Below are positions 30,081 through 38,398 of a stretch of 38,398 nt of DNA, piece by piece. Positions within the stretch are counted from its first letter, which is position 1, and every line of letters begins with the position of its first letter. The position numbers and the translations under genes are program-made. This DNA comes from an uncultured Saprospiraceae bacterium (GTDB lineage: Bacteria > Bacteroidota > Bacteroidia > Chitinophagales > Saprospiraceae), in assembly GCA_938010785.1 (NCBI GenBank), contig CALLVC010000472.1, forward strand, positions 1-38,398. Reading direction: 5' to 3'. The notes under the pieces were generated by a model that was not told the origin of the DNA, made no database searches, and saw only the letters and a program-made list of their open reading frames with translations.

Positions 30081-30965
30081 ATGGTGCGAATTTTTACAAC
30101 TTTAATCGTTTTGATTATTAGTCAGTCTGTTCTCCCCGCACAAGTAAGATTTTTTATAGACTACAATGCAAGGACAACCGAATATACGGTGTCTATGATG
30201 CCAGAAAGAACTTGGCGGTCTCCTTATAATAAAACGGCGACAGGTCAGGTAACTATAAAAGCAACGACAGGTCAATTTTTTGTTAAGGATATTAAGAGCT
30301 ATGTAGAAGATACTAAATGGGTGCCATCAGGTAGAGTTACTGCCCCAATGGAAAGCCCAGATTATGATTACATATTTTTTAGGTTGAAAACTCCTGGCTT
30401 AGCTGAAATGCCATTCAAGGCATTTAAGCCCGTTAAATTGTTCACTTTTACCCTACAATATAATTGTGCGAGAGAAGTCATGTTGGTAAGTAATACCTAC
30501 GATCCTTTTTTACCTCCTAATTCTCGGAATGTTAATATTGGAAATTCTTTAGGGGTCTTAGGGGCAAATGGAGAAGCATATTCTGGAAATGTTAGCAATT
30601 TACCTATTTTCTGTCCTTGGGCAGAACCACCAGCTGCAAAAGAAGTTGTTGTGGAGGAAGGCGTAGGCAAAATTGTTGCACCCATAAAGACAGAGCTTGT
30701 ATTAGTGGCCGAAAAACTATTATACCCAAATCCTACTATCAACGAAGTACAAGTTACTTTAGATTGGAAAGGTACTAGTGGTCCTAAAAGTGTAGTAGTC
30801 TATAATGCTATGGGGCAAATGGTACAAGAATTCCAGGAAGATTTACAAGTAGGTGCTAATAAATTTACATTGAATTTAAGTAAGTTAGATAATGGTATTT
30901 ACAATTTTTTCTTAGTGGATGACCAACAAAACCTAGACTTAGGTAAAGTAATTAAAATAAAATAA
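30081..30965 (+). CDS. Small secreted protein: shared N-terminal beta domain plus T9SS type A-like C-terminal sorting domain
   Basis: Signal peptide MVRIFTTLIVLIISQSVLPAQ. C-terminus LYPNPTINEVQVTLDWKGTSGPKSVVVYNAMGQMVQEF...LNLSKLDNGIYNFFLVDDQQNLDLGKVIKIK. Confidence 0.88.
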   Translation: MVRIFTTLIVLIISQSVLPAQVRFFIDYNARTTEYTVSMMPERTWRSPYNKTATGQVTIKATTGQFFVKDIKSYVEDTKWVPSGRVTAPMESPDYDYIFFRLKTPGLAEMPFKAFKPVKLFTFTLQYNCAREVMLVSNTYDPFLPPNSRNVNIGNSLGVLGANGEAYSGNVSNLPIFCPWAEPPAAKEVVVEEGVGKIVAPIKTELVLVAEKLLYPNPTINEVQVTLDWKGTSGPKSVVVYNAMGQMVQEFQEDLQVGANKFTLNLSKLDNGIYNFFLVDDQQNLDLGKVIKIK

Positions 30966-31026
30966 AAAGTAAAATTCCTCAAAATTCGTGATTTCGGAAA
31001 TTAACTATTAATAAGCGAAATCTCTA

Positions 31027-31042
31027 CCTGTCGGTAGACAGG
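31027..31042. other. Small perfect hairpin cctgtc-ggta-gacagg (possible REP-like unit)
   Basis: 6-bp perfect stem with a GGTA loop in the noncoding gap 30966-31471. Confidence 0.4.
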
Positions 31043-31471
31043 CTTACTCACATTGAACCAAAAAAACGGAGTCTACAACTTCACAATAGAGCGAAAAGAA
31101 AGGTCATTAGCATAGTTGAAATGCTTCTTTATTATTGAAATGCCAATCAAATTATGCTTAGTTTTTAAAACTATGGTAGTGGTTTTCTTTCGTTCTATAT
31201 TAGACTTGTTAATCTTACTAGGAAATTTGATGGGCTTCTCATTCGCATGCGATTCAAAAGCTTACTCTTTTTCATCCTAGACCTAAAAACAAACACTCGC
31301 CTTCATTTTTTTGAGCAAACATTTACCCAACAACACTTTTATTTAAAGAATTTAGCAATAAATAAGCTACGCTATTTTATAGTATTTTGTATTAGCCACT
31401 GACAAAAATAGCTAATCCTAAAGGATACTTTATTGCGCTCTTATTCTTTGATATAGACTACACTCAAAAAA

Positions 31472-34400
31472 ATGGGAAGCTTTATACATAAGACGATTTA
31501 TATACTTTTCTTTCTTTTTGCAACTTCACTGCTCAAAGCGAATACTTTCTCTTTGACTAGCGAGATTTGCTATAATGGAATAGATGATAATGGGGATGGA
31601 TTAATCGATGAAGCTGACCCTTTGTGCATAACGATTGAGGTAACGACGACTGCGGATATTTTAGATGGAGATGTAAGTTCTGTTGAAAACTTAGAAAACA
31701 ATGTTGGTCCAGATGGCGCTATATCACTCAGAGAGGCGATTGCCGCGTCTCAAGCGACACCTAGTAATGGCATTTTTTATAGCATTGGTTTTGATTTACC
31801 TAATTATGATTTCAATCATTTTTATTACCAAGAAGATAATCTACCAAACCAAGTAAGCATAACTAATAAAATAAGAACTACAGCTATTGATGATTCTACG
31901 ATTGATGATATGGATGTTGATTATCCTAGAAGTTGGTTCCAATTTCCTATCAATACTACCTTGCCCCCATTGGCGGATAATATATTGATTGATGGGTATC
32001 ATTTACGCCAAACCAAAATGAATGAAAATGTATTTGGTGGTGCACTCAATACGGCATTAAGAATTGAAATTGTGCCCACTGGAGATTTTCCTATTTTCAT
32101 TATCAATGAAGCACAAGAGGTGGAGCATGAGGTGCTTATTAGAGGTCTTAGTCTGAATGCTAGCAAAGAAGCCATTATTATCAATGAAGGAACAAAAGGT
32201 AATGTTTGGTTATCTGGTAACTATATAGGAATTGACCCAACGGCCTTGACGATTAATCCAATTCAAAGAAATTTGATTCAAATTAAAACCACTAATCGAC
32301 CCATCATTATTGGTAGTAATCAAGATGGAGTAGCGGATGATGGAGAAATTAATTTAATAGCGGGAGTTAGTACTAATCAGCAAGCTATTTTTCTAGAAGA
32401 TGCGGAAGGCGTTTCCATTAGTCATAATTATTTTGGTATTGGTTTAGATGGTCAAATGGATTTGAACGGAGGAGAAGGTAATGCTATTTATAGTAGTGGT
32501 GGTCGCAAAAATAAATTTACTTTTAATAATATCAGTTTTTTTGAAACTGGCTTTGAGTTGTTCCAATCAATTGGAGACACTTTACAAAATAACCTAATTG
32601 GAGTTAATGCCGCAGATTTTAGTAATTCTGTTATCGCTAATATTGGTGCATTGACCAAACGATGCGACGACTTATTTATAAAACAGAATACTATCGCAAA
32701 TAGTCAGATAGGCTGGCGATTTATAGAAACTGTAAAGACTCAGTTTATTCAAAATGAATTATACGGTCATTTAACAGTTGGTTTGAGTCTTTTAGACGAA
32801 GCGATAGATGGTGCTCGAAAAAATGAATTCAACTTTATTTATCAAAATAGTATTCACGATAATTTTATTGGAATACTCATTGGATTAGATGCGGACGAAA
32901 ATGCCTTTGTTCAGAATAGTATTTACAATCATGGAAGCATTGGTATTGATTTGAGTGCAACGGATACCAATGCGGATGGTATTACGATAAATGATTTTGG
33001 GGATTTAGATAATGGACCTCAACAATTATTAAATTATCCAAGTCTTTCTGTTACCAATTACACAGTGGTTTCAGCTACAATAGAGGTGGATTTAGATATC
33101 AATGATAATTTTGATAATCAACTAGGCTATCGAATTGAATTTTTTGCAAATAGTTCGACTACAGACCGAGGAGGTGAGATTTATTTAGGCTATTTAGATG
33201 TAGATGGAGATGTCACAAAGGAAGAAGTCATTTTAAATTTACCAGAAACGGTTGCCAATGATTTTCATATTTCAGCAACAACTACGGTTATTAAATCACC
33301 TGCTTTTACAGCATTAGTTCCTGAATTGGCTTTTGGTGCTACCTCTGAATTTAGTGAATCTGTAGCATTGCCCATTGCTGAAATTTGTGATAATAATATC
33401 GATGATGATGGTGATGGATTGGTAGATTGCGCTGACCCAGATTGTAGTAACTATCAAGATGCTGGTCAAATCACAGGAGCGGAAGCTGAATGTGTTTCCT
33501 TTGACCCAGCACTTATTGGAAATGCTACTACTCCCTTGGTGGATAGAAGAGAAACTATTTTTTACCAATGGCAAAAAAGTACAGAAGAAAATGATAATTG
33601 GTCAGACATTACAGGGGCAGAGCGTATCACTTATGACCCTATGCTGATTACCCAAACCACTCGCTATCGAAGATTAACTAAAAAGCATTTGTGTAATGAG
33701 TGGTTACCCTCTAATGTAATTGAAAAAAGAATTAAACCACTTCCTGTGGCAGCTATTTTTACTAAACCTGATGGAAGTGATTTATGCTCAGGTATTCCCT
33801 ATCTTTTTGAAGCACAAGATGCTGGAGTAGGGAGTAAATATACTTGGAGTTTTGGCGAATTGGCTAGTGCTGATTCTGTCATGGGAAAAGGAGAACATGC
33901 TATTTCCTTTTCGAACCCTATAGGAGAAACTATCAATAACACCTTTATAGAATTACAAGTCGAACAAGAGGGCTGCACGCATGCAGCCACTATTAACTAC
34001 AGTATTCACCCAATATTAGAGACTATTAACGTCAGTGCCACCCAGCCAAGTAGCTGTGGAGGTACTGACGGGTCTATTTCTGTTGTTGCAGCAGGTGGGC
34101 TAGATGCTTGTATCGCGATGAGTATTGACGGTGGCGCAACTTACTTGCTAGAGAACCAATTGACAGTTAATGACTTGGGGGTTGGTGGCTATGATTTGTA
34201 TATTAAATACTGTACTGATGGATGTCCTATTAATGCGGGATTGATTACCTTATCTGACCCTGCTGCCATTGAGGCCGTTAATGACACGGTGAGTGGTTAT
34301 TGTCCCGGTGTTTTATTCAAAGGAAATGTTGCGATTAATGATGTATTGGGAGATAATCCAGTTTTTTCTTTAGCCGCTGATGCAACGAATGGTAGAGTAA

Positions 34401-36619
34401 CGATGGAATCGGATGGAATTTTTACTTATACGCCTATTAATACTGCTTGTGGTTTAGACCAATTTTCCTATAAAGTTTGTGATGGTAATTCGGGTTGTTG
34501 TGCGACTGCGGTTGTTGATGTGAATTTTGGAGACAGCGAACCACCCACTTTTGTGGACTTACCTATTGATATTACTATTGGATTAGATGATGTGATTCCT
34601 GCAGCGGCCATAGTTCGTGCAGTTGATAATTGCCCAGCCATAGAATTAGATTTTGATGAAGAAAGCACCCAAGACAAATCGGGGTGTGGAGCATATGATT
34701 ATCAGATTATTAGAACTTGGACGGCTACGGACCAATGTGGAAATGCAATCAGCCATACACAAACCATTAGCGTGGTAGATGAAACTGCACCAGATATTTT
34801 TAGAATTCATACTTTGCCAAATGGTAAAAAAATGGTTGCTGGTGTGATGGAGTTTACTAGCCAGCATTGGAAAACAGTGCACCTACCTTTTAACTTTTCG
34901 GACAACCCTATTGTTTTTACTCAATTAGTTACCAATAATGAAGCGACTGCAGCGACCGTTCGATTGAGAAATGTCACCCAGAACCAGTTCGAAATAAGAC
35001 TACAAGAAGCGGAATCTGATGATAGTATTCATGTTCAGGAAAGTATAGCTTGGATGGCTATAGAAACGGGTATTCAAACAACGGATTATCAATTTCAAGC
35101 GGATACGATTCCTGTAACACACGGTTGGGCAACTGTCTCTTTTGCCGAAAGTTTTGCTAGTATTCCACTCTTTTTTGCCAATATGCAAACTACTAGAGAT
35201 GCGGATGCGGCTACTTTAAGAAATAATGGGGTGAATTGGAATAATGGAAAAGTAAGAATTCAAGAAGAAAATTCAGTAGACCTTAATTTATCTCATTCAA
35301 CAGAAACTGTTGGCTATTTGGTGATAGACGATGCGGGTAATTTGACCAATCAATCTGGAGAAATAATTGGGGAAACTGGTAGAAAGAAGGTAACGCATGA
35401 ATGGCTAACTATTGACTTATCTAATAATTATAATAATCCTGTTGTGATTGCCAATAGTTTATCTATTGATGATTTTGACCCAGCTACGGTTCGAGTTCGA
35501 AATGTAACGGCTACTAGTTTTGAAATTAAAGTAGAGGAGTGGACTTATTTGGATACGATACATCGCCCCGAAACGATAGGATACCTAGTTTTTGACGGTA
35601 GCTTACCGCTAGAAAAACCTACTAATTATTGTGGCGATAATAATAACGTTCCTGACTTTTCTGATGAACTCATTGCTTTAGACAATACAGGTGAATTTTT
35701 GATGGTTGGATACGAAGAGCGAATTGACTTTACAGGTACCGAACAACTTATTCATCGAGATTGGGTGGCTACGGATATTTGTGGAAATAAAGGTGTAGCT
35801 ACTCAAACGATTGCTTGCCCAGGCATTGCCATGAAAACAAAGGCTATTTTACAAGGAGCAATGATTGGTAACAATTCTAATTTGATGAGAGATGATTTGC
35901 GGAAAGCTAATTTAATCCCCTTAAGAGAACCTTATACGGATAGTCAAGGATTTGAACATGTTGGGGCTAGTGGAGGCGAATTGCTTAATGAGGATTTATT
36001 ATTAATCGAAGGGGCTGATGCAATTGTTGATTGGGTCTTTTTAGAGTTACGAAGTCCTTTGAATAATAATTTTGTGGTTGCTTCTTCAGTAGGATTAGTC
36101 CAAAGAGATGGCGACATAATTTCTAATAAAGGGGATTCTTTGATTGTTTTTCCTAGTGCGATGGCTAATAATTATTATGTCTCTATCCGACATAGAAATC
36201 ATGTTTGTCTAGTGAGTAAAATACCTTTTGAATTATCAGAAGACAATGTACCTATGGTTGATTTCACCAAGCAAGAGACTTTTGGTATTAATGCGGCGGT
36301 GGCCATGAATGAAACAACTTTTCAACTATGGGCGGGAGATGTCAATCAAGATAATTCAGTGATTTTTCAAGGTCCACAAAATGACATTTTTCCCCTGTTT
36401 TTAGCTGTAATAGCAGACCCTGAAAATACTAGATTTATTGATAATTTTGTTAGTGAAACCTACTCACCAGGAGATATTAATTTAGATGGAAAAGTGATTT
36501 ACCAGGGACCTAATAACGACCAGTCTTCTTTATTATTTAATACTATTTTGGTGCACCCTGACAATACGACCTACTTTTCTAATTTTATTCTTCAAGTTCA
36601 AGATAAAGGTGGGGAATAG
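31472..36619 (+). CDS. Giant secreted protein (1715 aa): MopE-like Cys/Asp motifs, CSLREA-like start of a right-handed beta-helix, cadherin-like and HYR-like domains, three tandem H-type-lectin-like units, C-terminal 'LQGA' module
   Basis: EICYNGIDDNGDGLIDEADPLC and EICDNNIDDDGDGLVDCADPDC; TTADILDGDVSSVENLENNVGPDGAISLREAIAAS; NNLIG/NSIYNHGSIGIDL beta-helix style; NDTVSGYCPGVLFKGNVAINDVLGDN...FTYTPINTACGLDQFSYKVCDG; C-terminus AILQGAMIGNNSNLMRDDLRKANLIPLREPYTD...IYQGPNND. Confidence 0.9.
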   Translation: MGSFIHKTIYILFFLFATSLLKANTFSLTSEICYNGIDDNGDGLIDEADPLCITIEVTTTADILDGDVSSVENLENNVGPDGAISLREAIAASQATPSNGIFYSIGFDLPNYDFNHFYYQEDNLPNQVSITNKIRTTAIDDSTIDDMDVDYPRSWFQFPINTTLPPLADNILIDGYHLRQTKMNENVFGGALNTALRIEIVPTGDFPIFIINEAQEVEHEVLIRGLSLNASKEAIIINEGTKGNVWLSGNYIGIDPTALTINPIQRNLIQIKTTNRPIIIGSNQDGVADDGEINLIAGVSTNQQAIFLEDAEGVSISHNYFGIGLDGQMDLNGGEGNAIYSSGGRKNKFTFNNISFFETGFELFQSIGDTLQNNLIGVNAADFSNSVIANIGALTKRCDDLFIKQNTIANSQIGWRFIETVKTQFIQNELYGHLTVGLSLLDEAIDGARKNEFNFIYQNSIHDNFIGILIGLDADENAFVQNSIYNHGSIGIDLSATDTNADGITINDFGDLDNGPQQLLNYPSLSVTNYTVVSATIEVDLDINDNFDNQLGYRIEFFANSSTTDRGGEIYLGYLDVDGDVTKEEVILNLPETVANDFHISATTTVIKSPAFTALVPELAFGATSEFSESVALPIAEICDNNIDDDGDGLVDCADPDCSNYQDAGQITGAEAECVSFDPALIGNATTPLVDRRETIFYQWQKSTEENDNWSDITGAERITYDPMLITQTTRYRRLTKKHLCNEWLPSNVIEKRIKPLPVAAIFTKPDGSDLCSGIPYLFEAQDAGVGSKYTWSFGELASADSVMGKGEHAISFSNPIGETINNTFIELQVEQEGCTHAATINYSIHPILETINVSATQPSSCGGTDGSISVVAAGGLDACIAMSIDGGATYLLENQLTVNDLGVGGYDLYIKYCTDGCPINAGLITLSDPAAIEAVNDTVSGYCPGVLFKGNVAINDVLGDNPVFSLAADATNGRVTMESDGIFTYTPINTACGLDQFSYKVCDGNSGCCATAVVDVNFGDSEPPTFVDLPIDITIGLDDVIPAAAIVRAVDNCPAIELDFDEESTQDKSGCGAYDYQIIRTWTATDQCGNAISHTQTISVVDETAPDIFRIHTLPNGKKMVAGVMEFTSQHWKTVHLPFNFSDNPIVFTQLVTNNEATAATVRLRNVTQNQFEIRLQEAESDDSIHVQESIAWMAIETGIQTTDYQFQADTIPVTHGWATVSFAESFASIPLFFANMQTTRDADAATLRNNGVNWNNGKVRIQEENSVDLNLSHSTETVGYLVIDDAGNLTNQSGEIIGETGRKKVTHEWLTIDLSNNYNNPVVIANSLSIDDFDPATVRVRNVTATSFEIKVEEWTYLDTIHRPETIGYLVFDGSLPLEKPTNYCGDNNNVPDFSDELIALDNTGEFLMVGYEERIDFTGTEQLIHRDWVATDICGNKGVATQTIACPGIAMKTKAILQGAMIGNNSNLMRDDLRKANLIPLREPYTDSQGFEHVGASGGELLNEDLLLIEGADAIVDWVFLELRSPLNNNFVVASSVGLVQRDGDIISNKGDSLIVFPSAMANNYYVSIRHRNHVCLVSKIPFELSEDNVPMVDFTKQETFGINAAVAMNETTFQLWAGDVNQDNSVIFQGPQNDIFPLFLAVIADPENTRFIDNFVSETYSPGDINLDGKVIYQGPNNDQSSLLFNTILVHPDNTTYFSNFILQVQDKGGE

Positions 36620-36755
36620 TAATTGAAGATGATTCCGTGATAGCTGTGAATGCTTCTTTGGATATTCAGTATGGAATATTGTTGTATGTTTCATCGGCTA
36701 TAAACTCATCTTTTTTCCATATTTTTGCTTAAATTGCTAAGCAAATAAATACTAC

Positions 36756-38398
36756 TTGAGAGAACACATACCAAATACAACCACTCCTATATGGATAATA
36801 GCGTTTTTGCTTTATGCTATGCTATTATACTCGCCTGAGTTAAACGCTCAAAAACAAGTTCCTGCACCCTTTTTTGAATTCGAACAAATCGACTTACCCG
36901 GAGGATTACAAGGCAATACCGTGAACTGTATGGTGCAAGATGAATATGGTTTCGTTTGGTTTGGAACGGTTAATGGGCTGACTCGCTACGATGGACGAGA
37001 TTTCATTAGATATCAACATAATCCATTAGATAGCAATTCGCTCATTGATAACTATGTCGAATCTATGCTTATTGATAGCAAAGGAAATTTTTGGGTAGGT
37101 TCTCTTGGCAAAGGTTTGACAAAATTTAATCCGAATAAACATGAATTTGTCCGATACTCACCTGAAAGGAATCAGCCCAACGGGCTAATTGATGGGATAA
37201 TTAATACGATTATTGAAGACCAGCGAGGAAATATTTGGTTGGGAACGAATACAGGTATCACTCAATTAAATCCTACTACTGGAAAATTTATCCATCATAC
37301 ATCCGCTGACAATAATGATTTGAAAGATGGCAGGGTTAGAGTTTTATATGAAGATACCGAAGGAATGATTTGGATAGGTACTGGTTTGCCTTGGGAATAC
37401 AATCCTGCTAAAGGTGGGCTGTTTAAATTAGACCCCAATAATGGAAACCTAACGGCTTATATGCATAATCCCGATGACCCAAGGAGTTTGAGTGATAATA
37501 GAGTAGGGGCCATCTTTGAAGACTCCAGAGGGAATTTTTGGGTAGGTACTATGGGGGATGGCTTGCAGACTTTGAATAAAGAAACGGGTGAATTTACAAG
37601 GTATCCTTTTAAGGCAGGAAACTCAGATGAACTTAGCCGCCCTTTTTTAACCCTAGACAAAACAGTTGATGTTAATTATTCTCAAGTTGGGTTTATTCAT
37701 GAAGATAAAGAAAAAAACTTATGGATTGGTGCGTTTTATGGGGGGGTGAATGTTTATAACCCTGTGTTAAAAAGACAGACCCATATTGAACAAAATGCTC
37801 CTTTTCAAAAAGGGTTAACGACTAATTATATCTGGGATATTTTACAGACAGATGACCAATCTATTTTTATTTGTACTGGTGGAAATGGGGGAGGTAAAAC
37901 TTATAAAGTTAATTTTAAAACCAGTCATTTTCCTTTTTATAAAATTGAAAACAATCGACAAGTCAGCTATTTAACAGAAGACACCAAAGGAAATATTTGG
38001 TTAGGTTTTTTGGATGGTCGTAACCTCATTAAATTTAATGACCTTTCCTTTGGGGTGAATGAACAAGAAGGTTTAAATATTCACAACATTGAAGAAATAG
38101 AGCGAGTGAATGTCCCTAAAGACATTAAACAATGTGGTGATATTTTGTTGCAATTTACCCCAAAGGGAATTCAATTAATTGATGCGCAAACGAACCAAAT
38201 TAAGGTAGAAATTCCTGTTGAAGCAGAAAAAAATGAATTAAAGGCTCACACTATCTGGATTATTCAGGAGGACTTAAATCACGATTATTGGATTGCTACT
38301 TGGGGAGGAGGACTCTTTTTTGTAGATACTCAAAAAGGAACCATTACAAATTTTCAACACGATAAAGCTACAGACAATAGTATTGGTGGGAATTATGT
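36756..38398 (+). CDS. Two-component-regulator-propeller sensor protein, N-terminal part (truncated by the window end; probable hybrid sensor kinase or similar)
   Basis: Manual translation from TTG 36756: MREHIPNTTTPIWIIAFLLYAMLLYSPELNAQ (signal peptide), then GLQGNTVNCMVQDEYGFVWFGTVNGLTRYDG, DSKGNFWVGSLGKGLTKFN, DQRGNIWLGTNTGITQLN, DSRGNFWVGTMGDGLQTLN: Reg_prop repeats. Missing from the ORF track because no stop lies in the window. Confidence 0.85.
   Translation, partial: MREHIPNTTTPIWIIAFLLYAMLLYSPELNAQKQVPAPFFEFEQIDLPGGLQGNTVNCMVQDEYGFVWFGTVNGLTRYDGRDFIRYQHNPLDSNSLIDNYVESMLIDSKGNFWVGSLGKGLTKFNPNKHEFVRYSPERNQPNGLIDGIINTIIEDQRGNIWLGTNTGITQLNPTTGKFIHHTSADNNDLKDGRVRVLYEDTEGMIWIGTGLPWEYNPAKGGLFKLDPNNGNLTAYMHNPDDPRSLSDNRVGAIFEDSRGNFWVGTMGDGLQTLNKETGEFTRYPFKAGNSDELSRPFLTLDKTVDVNYSQVGFIHEDKEKNLWIGAFYGGVNVYNPVLKRQTHIEQNAPFQKGLTTNYIWDILQTDDQSIFICTGGNGGGKTYKVNFKTSHFPFYKIENNRQVSYLTEDTKGNIWLGFLDGRNLIKFNDLSFGVNEQEGLNIHNIEEIERVNVPKDIKQCGDILLQFTPKGIQLIDAQTNQIKVEIPVEAEKNELKAHTIWIIQEDLNHDYWIATWGGGLFFVDTQKGTITNFQHDKATDNSIGGNY

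Overview
The window looks like a Bacteroidota (Saprospiraceae-like) chromosome segment; this taxonomic call is inference from protein style. (1) Left part (1-7.9 kb): a MoxR-type AAA+ ATPase followed by a large membrane protein with a degenerate vWA-like region and a C-terminal formylglycine-generating-enzyme/SUMF1-like domain, then a family-2 glycosyltransferase and a FemAB/GNAT-like acyltransferase. (2) Main part (7.9-36.6 kb): six secreted, modular, mostly very large proteins. Two on the minus strand end in CHU_C / T9SS type B domains. One small plus-strand protein ends in a type A-like T9SS tail. Three plus-strand giants (2686, 1908 and 1715 aa) end in a shared ~280-aa C-terminal module ('LQGA...DDLRK..LIP..EPY...VDWVF.ELR...QRDGD...RHRNHL...IYQGPNND'). 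Five of the six share an N-terminal ~160-aa beta-rich domain, present twice in one of them. (3) Right edge: the start of a two-component-regulator-propeller sensor protein, truncated by the window end and absent from the ORF track (TTG start proposed). Intergenic regions carry degenerate short tandem repeats (7-, 8- and 9-nt units), mostly arranged as purine-rich and complementary pyrimidine-rich arms that often start exactly at stop codons, plus a ~190-bp palindromic MITE-like element near the left end. The two leading candidates for something undescribed are the receptor/adaptor/cargo-like distribution of the N- and C-terminal modules over the six secreted proteins, and the stop-codon-abutting repeat-hairpin elements. 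All calls come from reading the sequence; no database search was run.
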